64,000 nt of DNA from Sinimarinibacterium arenosum (GCF_005047655.1 NZ_SUKF01000001.1:236745-300744); one strand, 5' to 3'; positions 26,949-35,635 are shown, counted from the first letter of the stretch. Numbers and translations are program-made. Notes: generated by a model from the letters alone, not told the origin.

Positions 26949-27833
26949 CTAACTGTCGGCGCGGTAATAGTCCGGGCGGCCTGCGGTCCACAGCTCGCCC
27001 CAGAGCTTGCCGCCGCCGTCGACGGTCAGCACTTCGCCGGTGACGAAGCTGCCACTGGATGCGCTCAGGTAGATGCAGGCCTCGGCGATCTCCATCGGCG
27101 TGCCAGGACGTTTCATCGGGTTGGCCAGCGGGAATTCCTTCTGCGCTTCCGGCGGGTAGACGCGCAGGCCTTCGGTTGCGGTCAGGCCTGGCGCGACACA
27201 GTTGACGCGGATGCCCAGCGGCGCCCATTCCACTGCAACCGTGCGGCTGGCGCCGATGATTCCGGCGCGCGCGGCCACGGTGTGGGCAACGCCCGGCATG
27301 CCACGCTCGGTGACGACCACCACGTTGACGATCGAGCGCGCCATCGGCGGTTCCGGCTCCGGTGCGGTGCCGCAGTCGCGCCAGTACTGCGCGGCGCGCT
27401 GCATCATGTACCAGGTGCCGTTGAGGTTGTTGTTGATGACCGCGGTCCAGCCCTTGGGTGCGTAGTCGATCGCATCCTGCGGAAACTGGCCGCCGGCATT
27501 GTTGACGACATAGTCGAGCCGGCCGAAGCGGGCGTGGATCGCGGTGAACAGTTCGTTCACCGCTTCGGGCTCACGCACGTTGACCGGCATCGCGACCATC
27601 GTCGCGCCCTTGGCGGTCGCGAAGTCGACCACCGCCTGCAGCTTCTCGAACGTGCGGCCGCAGATCACCACGGTGGCGCCGAGGCGCGCGAACAGCAGCG
27701 CGAGCGCACGGCCGAGGCCGCTGCCGCCGCCGGAAACCAGTGCAACGCGACCCGCGAACAGGTCGTGCCGGAAAACAGTGTCGCTGGCCCACAGCGCCTC
27801 GGGCGCGTTGAGCGTGTCGATATCCAGTTCCAT
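26949..27833 (-). CDS. SDR-family oxidoreductase, AtuB/dienoyl-CoA-reductase-like
   Basis: The 294-residue Rossmann protein has the cofactor motif SGGGSGLGRALA (about 33-44), VNNAGG (about 110) and the usual C-terminal VNCVAPGLTATEG. The canonical Tyr-x-x-x-Lys is absent: the matching region reads GVAHTVAARAG, as in peroxisomal enoyl-CoA and 2,4-dienoyl-CoA reductases. That suggests a CoA-ester substrate. It starts 7 bases after the acyl-CoA dehydrogenase stop, with GAGG upstream, so the two are cotranscribed. By position and family it matches AtuB of the acyclic terpene (citronellol) pathway; specificity is inferred. Confidence 0.82.
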   Translation of the reverse strand: MELDIDTLNAPEALWASDTVFRHDLFAGRVALVSGGGSGLGRALALLFARLGATVVICGRTFEKLQAVVDFATAKGATMVAMPVNVREPEAVNELFTAIHARFGRLDYVVNNAGGQFPQDAIDYAPKGWTAVINNNLNGTWYMMQRAAQYWRDCGTAPEPEPPMARSIVNVVVVTERGMPGVAHTVAARAGIIGASRTVAVEWAPLGIRVNCVAPGLTATEGLRVYPPEAQKEFPLANPMKRPGTPMEIAEACIYLSASSGSFVTGEVLTVDGGGKLWGELWTAGRPDYYRADS

Positions 27834-27840
27834 CGTCGCC

Positions 27841-29040
27841 TCAGCCGCGCAGCATTTCGCCGCTGATGATCATCTTGCGCACTTCGCTGGTACCGGCGCC
27901 GATTTCCAGCAGCTTGATCGAGCGGTACAGGCGGTTGATTTCGGATTCCCAGATGTAGCCGGTGCCGCCGTGGACCTGCACCGCGTCGTTGAGCACCTGG
28001 TTCATGGTCTCGGCAACGAACAGCACGCCAGCGGCGGTCAGCTTGTGGATCTCGCCGCGGCCGCCTTCGTCCTCGCCGATGACGTTGGCCGCGCGCAGCA
28101 CCTGATACGTGAACAGGCGCATCGCTTCGACGCGCGTATACATCTCGGCGAGCTTGGCCTGGATCATCTGGAAGTCGGAGATCGGACGCCCGAACTGCTT
28201 GCGCTGCTTGGAGTAGTCCAGCGCCAGCTGCAGCGCGCGCTCGGCGATGCCCAGGCAGATCGGCGAGATCATCGAGCGTTCCAGATCCAGGCCCGACATC
28301 ACGACCTTGACGCCACGGTTCTCCTCGCCGACCAGGTTCTCGGCCGGCACCTTGCAGTCCTCGAACACCAGCTCGGCGGTCTGCGAGCCGCGGAAGCCCA
28401 TCTTGATCAGCTTCTGCGCGACCTTGAAACCGGGGAAGTCCTTCTCGACGATGAACGCGGAAATGCCCTGCGCGCCCTTGTCCTTGTCGGTCTTGGCATA
28501 GACCAGCAGCACGTCGGCGACCGGGCCGTTGGTGATGTAGATCTTCGAGCCGTTGAGGATGTAGTAGCCGCCCTCGCGCCGGGCTGTCGTGCGCATCGAG
28601 CCGAGTGCGTCGGAGCCGGCGCCCGGTTCGGTCAGACCCAGTGCGCCGATCAGCGTGCCCTTGCACAGGCCCGGCAGGTACTTCTGCTTCTGCGCCTCGT
28701 TGGCATTGCGCAGGATGTTGTGCAGGCACAGGTTCTCGTGCGCAACCCAGGCCAGCGCCATCGCGTGGTTCCAGCGGCCGAAGGCCTGCAGGATCAGGCC
28801 GGACGTGAAGACATCCATGCCGGCACCGCCGTAAGCCTCCGGCGCGGTGACGCCGAAGTAGCCGGTCTCGCCGATTTTTGGAAAGGCTTCAGTCGGCCAC
28901 CATTCCTCGTCGTCCATGCGCTGCGCCAGCGGATACAGCTCCGCCTGCGCAAAGCGGTCGGCCTGGGCGAGGATTTCGATTTCGTCGGTGGACAGACCGG
29001 TAAAGGCCTGCATGACACTGGGGCGTTCGGTATTGGACAT
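27841..29040 (-). CDS. Acyl-CoA dehydrogenase of the isovaleryl/citronellyl-CoA type
   Basis: From ATG 29040 the protein has 399 residues. It carries the ACAD signatures GALGLTEPGAGSD (about 132-144) and the C-terminal QVHGGTGYIWES. The catalytic base is Glu254 in MSGLDLER, the helix-G position used by isovaleryl-CoA dehydrogenase, while the medium-chain position reads LEIGAGTSE with no Glu. This groups it with LiuA/AtuD, FAD enzymes that desaturate isovaleryl-CoA or citronellyl-CoA. The frame extends to 29109, but the extra residues overlap a predicted operator and lack family similarity. It heads a leftward unit with the SDR. Confidence 0.88.
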   Translation of the reverse strand: MSNTERPSVMQAFTGLSTDEIEILAQADRFAQAELYPLAQRMDDEEWWPTEAFPKIGETGYFGVTAPEAYGGAGMDVFTSGLILQAFGRWNHAMALAWVAHENLCLHNILRNANEAQKQKYLPGLCKGTLIGALGLTEPGAGSDALGSMRTTARREGGYYILNGSKIYITNGPVADVLLVYAKTDKDKGAQGISAFIVEKDFPGFKVAQKLIKMGFRGSQTAELVFEDCKVPAENLVGEENRGVKVVMSGLDLERSMISPICLGIAERALQLALDYSKQRKQFGRPISDFQMIQAKLAEMYTRVEAMRLFTYQVLRAANVIGEDEGGRGEIHKLTAAGVLFVAETMNQVLNDAVQVHGGTGYIWESEINRLYRSIKLLEIGAGTSEVRKMIISGEMLRG

Positions 29041-29051
29041 GGAAGTGCACT

Positions 29052-29070
29052 GTAAGTGAGTCTGACTTAC
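29052..29070. promoter_or_regulatory. Predicted operator of the leftward catabolic unit
   Basis: GTAAGT-N7-ACTTAC is a perfect inverted repeat 12 bases before the acyl-CoA dehydrogenase ATG. Read with flanks as AGTGAGTCTGACTTACC, it matches 14 of 17 positions of the element at 32200-32216, which suggests a shared repressor, most simply the TetR protein encoded at 34931-35635. Confidence 0.6.
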
Positions 29071-29120
29071 CGACGATACCCAAGCCGGCGCCCGCGCCGC
29101 TTCGTCCAATAAGATGATGC

Positions 29121-29705
29121 TCAGGGGCGTGGCGTCTGTGGCGGGGCAAGCTGGCGCAGATCATCGAGCAGCCGGGGCAGTGTCGCGCGCAGCGATTCGG
29201 CCTGGGTGCGCCAGGATCGCGCCGCATGCAGCATTGCGTCCGGGCGGCGCAGGCGTAATGCGATGCGTTGCAACGCGCGCTCGATGCCGTCCTCGCGGCC
29301 GTACGACTGCAGCAATTGGGTAAACCGGCGGGCTTCAGGCGCCTCGGCGCCGGCCGCGCGAAACGAAGCGGTATCCACGGCAACGGCCTGCGCGGCGCGC
29401 GCGCAGAAGGCTTCCATCGACGCCGGGTGGTGTTGCGGCCAGTCCCCCGCGAGCGCGAAATCGCAGGCCAGGTCGAGCACGATGCCGGCATAACGACGTT
29501 CACCGTCGGCGAAACCGCTGCGGGCTTCGATTAGCAGCGGATGGCGATCGGTGGCGGCATCGATTCGCCGGTGCAGGCGGATGCCCTCCGCAACGCTGTG
29601 AGAATACATCGACAAATCCGAGCCGCGCACGACGTCGCCGAGGATGGCGCCGGGCATCGAGGTGCCGGTGACATCGGCGATCCACAGGTGGGCCAGGAAA
29701 TTCAT
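29121..29705 (-). CDS. ACP phosphodiesterase-like protein (AcpH/DUF479 family)
   Basis: The 194-residue protein has the family's opening MNFLAHLWIAD, the GAILGDVVRGSD block (about 20-31), GIRLHRRIDAATDRHP (about 41-56) and ERRYAGIVLDLACDFALA. These His/Asp residues form the HD-like metal site. AcpH removes 4'-phosphopantetheine from acyl carrier protein. No Shine-Dalgarno sequence is evident before the ATG, which lies 21 bases after the crotonase-like gene, so it is likely translated through coupling. Its presence inside a catabolic cluster is probably incidental. Confidence 0.85.
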   Translation of the reverse strand: MNFLAHLWIADVTGTSMPGAILGDVVRGSDLSMYSHSVAEGIRLHRRIDAATDRHPLLIEARSGFADGERRYAGIVLDLACDFALAGDWPQHHPASMEAFCARAAQAVAVDTASFRAAGAEAPEARRFTQLLQSYGREDGIERALQRIALRLRRPDAMLHAARSWRTQAESLRATLPRLLDDLRQLAPPQTPRP

Positions 29706-29726
29706 CGCCCGGCAGGGTACGCCGGC

Positions 29727-30746
29727 TCAGACGATGGCGTCGATCAGTCCCCAGTCCAGTGCCTGGCGCACGTTGATGCGCTGGCCGGACAGCACCCACC
29801 ACGCTGTGCGCTGGCGGCCGATGCGACGCGGGATCGAGACGCAACCGCCGGCGCCCGGAATCAGTCCGAACTTGAGCTCGGGTAGCTGGAAGTGGGTCGA
29901 GGCGTCAGCGACGACGCGCCCGGCGAAGGCCGGAAATTCGATGCCGGAGCCGATGCAGGCGCCGTGCAGCTGCGCCTCGACGCGGCTGGCGCAGGCGGCC
30001 AGCTCGCGCCCGGGCAGGCGCAGCGTGCGCACCGCGTGCGCGGTGGCGGGATCGGGCGCGGTGCCGAATTCGGTCAGATCGCCGCCGGTGGAAAAGCATT
30101 TGCCTTCGCCGCGCAGCACGGCTCGCTCGATGTCCGGGTCGGTCTGCACCAGCTGCAGTGCCTCGACCAGGGCGTCGCGCATTTCCACGGTCATGCCGTT
30201 GCGGTTGGACGGGCGGTTCAGGGATAGCGTGAGGGTCGTGCGGTCGCGCTCGATCAGAACGGCCGGGCCCGCGTCGCGGTGCTCAAAGGGTGCCGCTGCG
30301 CGGTGTTCGGCGAGCCAGCGCTGGTATTCCGGTCCGGTCTGCAGCGTCGAGTAGGCCAGCGATTCGACCAGCAGCGCGTCTTCGATCGCCAGGCCTTCGG
30401 TCGTGCGGAGCAGGCGGACCATCACCGCGGCGGCAATCGGACTGCGCTGGATGTTGGCGATCAACGGTGCGAGATCGGCCTTCTGCACGACATGCGCGTC
30501 ACAGGCCTCGGCAACGATCCGGTTGGCAGCAGTGCCGCCGACGCCGAGCACCGGTCCCGGCGCGCTGCGGATCCACGCCGCAACGCGAGTTTGCGCCTCG
30601 GCGTCGAGCGATGCGGCGTCGAGATCCAGCGCGATGTATGCCGACGCCGACAGCGGTGACAGTTCCGGTCCGGCGCCGGGCACTTCGGTTGCGAGCAGGA
30701 TCGCGCTCAGAGGCTGCAATTCAGAGGCCATGTCACTGGGTGGCAT
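29727..30746 (-). CDS. Crotonase-family protein with rearranged domain order
   Basis: This 339-residue protein has a crotonase core only in its second half: SLNRPSNRNGM (about 176), LRGEGKCFSTGGDL (oxyanion-hole block, about 212), QLHGACIGSG and FQLPELKFGLIPGAGGC. It stops right after INVRQALDWGLIDAIV, where ordinary crotonases continue with about 60 residues of C-terminal helices. The N-terminal 150 residues contain ANIQRSPIAAAVMVRLLRTT and a Glu-rich helix ending EYQRWLAEHRA, which resembles exactly those missing helices. A permutation or fused duplication is inferred. The reaction is probably enoyl-CoA hydration or isomerisation, substrate unknown. A later ATG at 30731 is an equal start candidate. 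Confidence 0.75.
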   Translation of the reverse strand: MPPSDMASELQPLSAILLATEVPGAGPELSPLSASAYIALDLDAASLDAEAQTRVAAWIRSAPGPVLGVGGTAANRIVAEACDAHVVQKADLAPLIANIQRSPIAAAVMVRLLRTTEGLAIEDALLVESLAYSTLQTGPEYQRWLAEHRAAAPFEHRDAGPAVLIERDRTTLTLSLNRPSNRNGMTVEMRDALVEALQLVQTDPDIERAVLRGEGKCFSTGGDLTEFGTAPDPATAHAVRTLRLPGRELAACASRVEAQLHGACIGSGIEFPAFAGRVVADASTHFQLPELKFGLIPGAGGCVSIPRRIGRQRTAWWVLSGQRINVRQALDWGLIDAIV

Positions 30747-30776
30747 GCCACAGGGTTGTGGCGGAGGATCAAGATC

Positions 30777-31343
30777 TTAGCGCTGTCCGCGCTGCAGCAA
30801 GCTGAAGAATCCGTAGGACGGGTCTTCCGCGCCGGGCTTGCCGATGTGGGCGCCGTGCAGGAACGGATGCTGCAGATCGACCTTGGACGGCGCGGCCGGA
30901 TAACACCAGTCGGCGACGATGGAGCGGTGGCTGAATTTCCAGACGCCGTCGCGCTTTTCGTACTTGTCGAAGTAGCGGCCGCCGATCAGCACATCGAGCA
31001 GGGATTCCGGCGCGTCGTCGGTCGCCGGTGTACGCACCTGGTGGAAGGCGATGATGTAGACCTCGCCCTCGGCCTTATCTCCGTCCAGCTTCAGATTCAC
31101 CGTGGTGACGTTGTGATGCAGGATCGCCATCGGCGCCTGGATCTGCGGCAGCTTGTCGATGAACTCCATCGCCGGACCCTTGGCGAAGTGCCCATGCTCG
31201 TCGATGGCATCCTCGTGGTACAGCGCGCGCATCTTGTCCTGATCGTGACGATCGGCCGCGTTGCAGTAGGCCATGACCAGTTCGTGGATCGCCTGCTTGT
31301 CGAGCAGTGCGTCGAGTTGCTGTTCGCGGGTCAACGTGTTCAT
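30777..31343 (-). CDS. SnoaL-like (NTF2 fold) protein
   Basis: From ATG 31343 the protein has 188 residues: DKQAIHELVMAYCNAADRHD at the N-terminus, then a beta-sheet domain with HHNVTTVNLKLDGDKAEGEV and GGRYFDKYEKRDGVWKFSHR, typical of SnoaL_4 proteins related to the ring-hydroxylating dioxygenase small subunit and scytalone dehydratase. The start overlaps the upstream SDR stop by one base (TGATG), so translation is coupled. The family often serves as dehydratases, isomerases or binding proteins in terpenoid and steroid catabolism. No catalytic assignment is possible here. Confidence 0.78.
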   Translation of the reverse strand: MNTLTREQQLDALLDKQAIHELVMAYCNAADRHDQDKMRALYHEDAIDEHGHFAKGPAMEFIDKLPQIQAPMAILHHNVTTVNLKLDGDKAEGEVYIIAFHQVRTPATDDAPESLLDVLIGGRYFDKYEKRDGVWKFSHRSIVADWCYPAAPSKVDLQHPFLHGAHIGKPGAEDPSYGFFSLLQRGQR

Positions 31344-32047
31344 CAGCTCAGTCCTCGTACGGGAATCGCGGCGCCGTGCACCGCGCGTGCGGCGTCCGAG
31401 CACAGGAAACCGATGACGCTGGCCAGATCCTGCGGCGCGACCCAGCGCTGCGGATCGGCGTCCGGCATGGCCGCGCGATTCGGTGCGGTGTCGATGATGC
31501 TCGGCAGCACGCAGTTGACGTTGATGCCACGCTCGCGCAGTTCATCCGACATCGCTTCGGTGATGCGGATCACCGCACTCTTGGACGCGCTGTAGGCGGC
31601 CATCTGTGCGCCGCCGTGCAGTCCGCCGAGCGCGGCGACGTTGACGATGCGCCCACCGCCGGCTGTCAGCAGCGCCGGGACCACGGCGCGCACCACGTTG
31701 AGCAGCGTGCCGACGTTGATGTCCTGCATCTTCTGCCAGTCCGCGGCGCTGGTTTCGTGCACGGCCGGTCCCATCGCAAAGCCGCCTGCGATGTTGCAGA
31801 CCGCGTCGATGCGGCCGTAGCGCTCGAGCGCGCCGGCGGCGACAGCGTTGACGGCGTCGGCCTCCAGCAGATTGGCGGCCACCAGCCAGCGCCGGGCGCT
31901 GGGCTCCGGATAGCTGCGCTGCAGTGCGGCGATGTCCTGATCCACCAGGACCTGCGCGGCGCCCAGCCCGTCGAAGTGCGCCGCCAGGGCGCGGCCGAGG
32001 GTGCCGGCGGCGCCGGTGATAAGGACCGTGGATGGCACTGCAGACAT
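31343..32047 (-). CDS. SDR-family oxidoreductase, AtuG-like
   Basis: The 234-residue classical SDR has LITGAAGTLGRALA (NAD(P) motif, about 9-22), CNIAGG (about 84) and the catalytic Tyr-x-x-x-Lys in AAYSASKSAVIR (about 150). GGAGTG precedes ATG 32047. It is first in the leftward unit that runs through the SnoaL-like, crotonase-like and AcpH genes, and is divergent from the hydratase-atuA operon across a 286-base gap holding a predicted operator. Hydroxyacyl-CoA or alcohol oxidation in the branched acyl/terpenoid pathway is inferred from context. Confidence 0.83.
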   Translation of the reverse strand: MSAVPSTVLITGAAGTLGRALAAHFDGLGAAQVLVDQDIAALQRSYPEPSARRWLVAANLLEADAVNAVAAGALERYGRIDAVCNIAGGFAMGPAVHETSAADWQKMQDINVGTLLNVVRAVVPALLTAGGGRIVNVAALGGLHGGAQMAAYSASKSAVIRITEAMSDELRERGINVNCVLPSIIDTAPNRAAMPDADPQRWVAPQDLASVIGFLCSDAARAVHGAAIPVRGLS

Positions 32048-32200
32048 CGCGCACTCCAGAAGTGGAAACCCTGTTCATTGTCCGGGCCGGGTTCGGCGCG
32101 GCGACCCCTGAACGGATGAGATGCCGGCCCGTGCGCCGGTCTTTGGGCGCGCCTGGGTTGGGCTCGCGGTTGACCGGCACGGGCGGACTGACGCAAAGTA

Positions 32201-32215
32201 GTGAGATTGACTCAC
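32201..32215. promoter_or_regulatory. Predicted operator in the divergent catabolic promoter region
   Basis: GTGAG-ATTGA-CTCAC is a perfect inverted repeat in the 286-base gap between the leftward SDR unit and the rightward hydratase unit. With flanks (AGTGAGATTGACTCACC) it matches the element at 29054-29070 at 14 of 17 positions. One bound repressor could close both directions. Confidence 0.6.
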
Positions 32216-32333
32216 CAAATAGCGGAAAACTCCCTCATCCGGCTGAGGCGCATGACCTGAAACTCAGTCATCATGCGGATCATCGGGGTGAGGAAGGCTC
32301 ATTTAATCCCTTTCAAGGCTTCAGGAGGTCTCA

Positions 32334-33116
32334 ATGTCCGAACCGGTTCTGATCGAACGCCGCGGCGCGGTGTGCTGGATCACGCTCAATCGCGAGGAGC
32401 GCCGCAATGCGCTCAATGAGCAGGTGGTGCGGACCATCGACGCGGCCATCGCCGAGGCCAACAACGATCGCGAGTGCCGGGCGATCGTCATCACCGGCAT
32501 CGGTGACAAGGCGTTCTGTGCCGGCGCGGATCTGGCCAAGAACGCCAAGGGTTTCGCCTTCGACGTCGACTTCTCACGGCCCAAGCACTACATCGTCGAC
32601 CTGTTCAAGCGATTGCAGGAATGCACGCTGCCGGTGATTGCGCGTGTGAACGGCCATGTCATGGCCGGCGGCTTCGGCCTGCTGTGCGCCTGTGACATGG
32701 CGATCGCCGCGGACGACATCCGCATCGGCACGACGGAAGCCAAGATCGGCGTCACGCCGATGATGATCCTGCCGTACATGCTGCGCATCCTGCCGGCGCG
32801 TAAGCTGCAGGAGATGTGCATCACCGGTGAGCAGTTCAGTGCCCAGGAGGCGCTGGAGTGGGGCGTGGTCAATTACGTGGTGCCGCGCGCAGAGCTGGAT
32901 GCCAAGATCGACTGGCTGCTGTCACGCGTGACCAACAAGTCCTCGACCGCGATCCGTCTCGGCAAGCAGGCCTACAACGCGATGCGCGACATGGGGCTGC
33001 GCGAGTCGCTGGAATACGCGCAGGTGATGGTGCCGGTGATGTCGAGCACGGCGGACGCCAAGGAAGGCATGGGCGCCTTCCAGGAAAAGCGCAGCCCGAA
33101 CTGGACGGGGCGCTGA
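32334..33116 (+). CDS. Enoyl-CoA hydratase (AtuE/LiuC-like)
   Basis: The 260-residue crotonase has an excellent ribosome-binding site (AGGAGGT). It shows LNREERRNALNEQV, ITGIGDKAFCAGADLAKNA (oxyanion loop, about 52-70), HVMAGGFGLLCACDMAIA and IGTTEAKIGVTPMMI, where the Glu matches the catalytic Glu164 of rat hydratase. Such enzymes hydrate 3-methylglutaconyl-CoA or isohexenylglutaconyl-CoA after carboxylation. It is the first gene of a six-gene rightward operon with AtuA, TetR and the carboxylase, and lies 3 bases ahead of atuA. Confidence 0.87.
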   Translation: MSEPVLIERRGAVCWITLNREERRNALNEQVVRTIDAAIAEANNDRECRAIVITGIGDKAFCAGADLAKNAKGFAFDVDFSRPKHYIVDLFKRLQECTLPVIARVNGHVMAGGFGLLCACDMAIAADDIRIGTTEAKIGVTPMMILPYMLRILPARKLQEMCITGEQFSAQEALEWGVVNYVVPRAELDAKIDWLLSRVTNKSSTAIRLGKQAYNAMRDMGLRESLEYAQVMVPVMSSTADAKEGMGAFQEKRSPNWTGR

Positions 33117-33119
33117 GCC

Positions 33120-34934
33120 ATGACCACAACATTGAATATCGGGTGTGGCGCCGGCTTCTGGGGCGACAGCGGCGAAGCGCCGCGACAGCTGGTCGAGTCC
33201 GGCCAGATTCATGTGCTGGTGCTCGACTATCTGGCCGAGATCACGATGTCCCTGCTCGCACGTGCGCGCGGCAAGGATTCGTCGCTGGGCTATGCCACGG
33301 ATTTCCCCAAGGTGATCGCAGCGCTGGCGCCGCAGATCAAGCAGCAGGGCATCAAGGTCGTGACCAACGCCGGCGGCGTCAATCCGCAGGCCTGCCGCGC
33401 GGCACTGGCGGCGTTGCTGAAAGAGGCCGGTGTCGACCTGACCATCGGCATCGTGACCGGCGACGACCTGCTGCCGCAGGTTGATGCGCTGCGCGAGCAG
33501 GGCATCCGCGAGATGTTCACTGGCGACACCTTCCCCGACAAGCCGTGGAGTGCCAACGCCTATCTCGGTGCGTTTCCGATTGCTGCCGCGCTGGAAGAGG
33601 GTGCGGACATCGTCATCACCGGCCGCTGCGTCGACAGCGCGCTGGCACTCGGGCCGTTGATCCAGCGCTTCAAGTGGTCGCCCGAGGACTACGACAAGCT
33701 CGCCGCCGGAAGTCTCGCTGGGCATGTCGTTGAATGCGGCGCGCAGGCCACCGGTGGCATCTGCACCGACTGGCAGAGCGTGGCCGACAGCTGGGACGAC
33801 ATGGGCTTTCCGATCGCCGAATGCGCGGCCGACGGTTCGTTCGTCGTCACCAAGCCCAAGCGCACCGGCGGCCGCGTCGGCACCGATACCGTGGCCGAGC
33901 AGATCGTCTACGAGATCGGCGATCCCGGCGCCTACCTGCTGCCGGATGTGACCTGCGACTTCCGCCATGTGTCGCTGGAGTCCGTCGGCGAGGACCGGGT
34001 GCGCGTCAGTGGCGCGCGCGGACGTGCGCCGACCGATCAGTACAAGGCCTCGGTGACCTATCAGGACGGCTTCCGTGCCACCGGCACGATGATGATCGGC
34101 GGCGTGGATGCGCGCGCCAAGGCCGAGAAGGTTGCGGCGGCGATTCTCAAGCGCACGCGGCGGCTGTTCGGCGAGCGCGGACTGACGGATTACCGGCGGA
34201 CCGACGTCGAAGTGCTCGGCGCCGAGTCGAACTGGGGCGCGCACGCGCGTACCCGTCATACCCGCGAAGTGATTCTGAAGCTGTCGGTGCATCACGACGA
34301 CAAGAAGGCGCTGGAGATTTTCTCGCGCGAAGTGATCCCGGCCGCGACGGCGATGGCGCAGGGCATTACCGGGTTCTCCGGTGGACGTCCGGCCCCGACG
34401 CCGCTGGTGCGTCTGTTCTCCTGCCTGGTGCCAAAGGCGCAGGTGCCGGCGACGGTGGACGTCGAAAGCATTTCGGTGCTGCATGCGGCGCAGCCGGTGG
34501 CGACGCCGGCCGTGGCCGATCCCGATCCGGTGGTGGTCGAGGAGGTTTCGGCCAGTCACGTGACCCGTGCGGTGCCGCTGATTGCGCTGGCCTATGGTCG
34601 CAGCGGCGACAAGGGCGACGCGTCCAACATCGGCGTGCTGGCCCGCAAGCCGGAGTTTGTCGGTCTGCTGCGTGAGCAGCTGACCGCGGACAAGGTCAAG
34701 CACTACTTCGCGCACTTCGCTGAAGGGCCGGTGACGCGCTTTGAATGGCCCGGTCTGCACGGCTTCAACTTCCTGATGGAGAACGCGCTGGGCGGCGGCG
34801 GCATGGCCTCGCTGCGCTACGACCCGCAGGGCAAGATGATGGCGCAGATCCTGATGGACTATCCGATCCAGGTGCCGGAAGACTGGATCGTGCGCTTCGG
34901 GCTGAACGTCACCGCGGGCGCCGTCGAGGCGTGA
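33120..34934 (+). CDS. atuA: AtuA-family protein (DUF1446), acyclic terpene utilisation
   Basis: The 604-residue protein opens LNIGCGAGFWGDSGEAP and continues with LVLDYLAEITMSLLARAR, LGYATDFPKVIAALAP, VVTNAGGVNPQACRAA and DIVITGRCVDSALALGPL, the conserved core of the AtuA family (about 1-450). A C-terminal domain (about 475-590) contains IALAYGRSGDKGDASNIGVL and HFAEGPVTRFEWPGLHGFNF. Length agrees with P. aeruginosa AtuA. The protein is required for growth on citronellol and related terpenes in that organism, but its reaction is not established. It overlaps the TetR gene by 4 bases (GTGA), which links the regulator tightly to this pathway. Confidence 0.88.
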   Translation: MTTTLNIGCGAGFWGDSGEAPRQLVESGQIHVLVLDYLAEITMSLLARARGKDSSLGYATDFPKVIAALAPQIKQQGIKVVTNAGGVNPQACRAALAALLKEAGVDLTIGIVTGDDLLPQVDALREQGIREMFTGDTFPDKPWSANAYLGAFPIAAALEEGADIVITGRCVDSALALGPLIQRFKWSPEDYDKLAAGSLAGHVVECGAQATGGICTDWQSVADSWDDMGFPIAECAADGSFVVTKPKRTGGRVGTDTVAEQIVYEIGDPGAYLLPDVTCDFRHVSLESVGEDRVRVSGARGRAPTDQYKASVTYQDGFRATGTMMIGGVDARAKAEKVAAAILKRTRRLFGERGLTDYRRTDVEVLGAESNWGAHARTRHTREVILKLSVHHDDKKALEIFSREVIPAATAMAQGITGFSGGRPAPTPLVRLFSCLVPKAQVPATVDVESISVLHAAQPVATPAVADPDPVVVEEVSASHVTRAVPLIALAYGRSGDKGDASNIGVLARKPEFVGLLREQLTADKVKHYFAHFAEGPVTRFEWPGLHGFNFLMENALGGGGMASLRYDPQGKMMAQILMDYPIQVPEDWIVRFGLNVTAGAVEA

Positions 34935-35635
34935 GCCGCAACGCTGCCCAGCGCACGCCGCCGCGTGCGGGTGTCCGGGTCGCGCGCGAACAGCGCGTGC
35001 TCGACATCCTGCAGGCGGCGCGTGAGACCTTTTGCGAGAAGGGTTACGAGCAGACGCTGGTGTCGGAGATCGCGGCGCGCATCGGCGTGGTCGAGGGCAC
35101 GATCTACAAGTACTTCGCGACCAAGCGCGAGCTGCTGCTCAAGGTGCTGGAGCACTGGTACGAGGAGATGTTCGGCGATTACGCCCGCGACCTCGCCGGG
35201 GTCGAAGGCAATCGCCAGCGTCTGCAGCTGCTGATCTGGCGTCACCTGCGCACGGTGCGCGAATACCCGCAGCTGTGCCGCTTGATGTTCATGGAGTTTC
35301 GTGCCGACAGCGCCTATCGCGGATCGGCGCTGTACGAGATGAACCGGCGCTACACGCAGTTCCTGACCGAGGTGATCGAGGAAGGCATCAATGCCGGTGC
35401 GTTTCGCGATGACCTCGATCCGGCGCTGCTGCGTGACATGGTCTACGGCGGCATCGAGCATCACGCCTGGCGCTATCTCTGCGGCGACGGCGCAATCGAC
35501 ATCGACCGCATCGCCAAGGCCATCACCGACATTGTTGCCGATGGCATTACCCGACGTCGCGGCGCTGAGGCGCTGCGACTGGAAGCGCAGCGTCTGATGA
35601 CGCTGGCGGACACCCTGGACAATCAAACGTCATGA
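34931..35635 (+). CDS. TetR-family regulator of the catabolic cluster
   Basis: The 234-residue protein begins with a GTG that overlaps the atuA stop. CGAGG lies just upstream, and the much longer open frame from 34745 is a shadow inside atuA. The HTH reads LVSEIAARIGVVEGTIYKYF (about 42-61), the usual TetR recognition region. A long C-terminal helical domain follows (MEFRADSAYRGSALYEMNRR), similar to repressors of fatty and branched acyl-CoA genes that sense CoA thioesters. The two near-identical inverted repeats at 29052 and 32201 are its best candidate binding sites. Confidence 0.86.
   Translation: MSRNAAQRTPPRAGVRVAREQRVLDILQAARETFCEKGYEQTLVSEIAARIGVVEGTIYKYFATKRELLLKVLEHWYEEMFGDYARDLAGVEGNRQRLQLLIWRHLRTVREYPQLCRLMFMEFRADSAYRGSALYEMNRRYTQFLTEVIEEGINAGAFRDDLDPALLRDMVYGGIEHHAWRYLCGDGAIDIDRIAKAITDIVADGITRRRGAEALRLEAQRLMTLADTLDNQTS

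Noticed and set aside
32922-34760. 612-residue minus-strand open frame
   Set aside because: Antisense of atuA with composition typical of shadows (His/Arg-rich); no motif recognised.
34745-34930. N-terminal extension of the TetR frame upstream of 34931
   Set aside because: It reads a shifted frame of atuA with Arg-rich sequence; the GTG at 34931 overlapping the atuA stop is the natural start.
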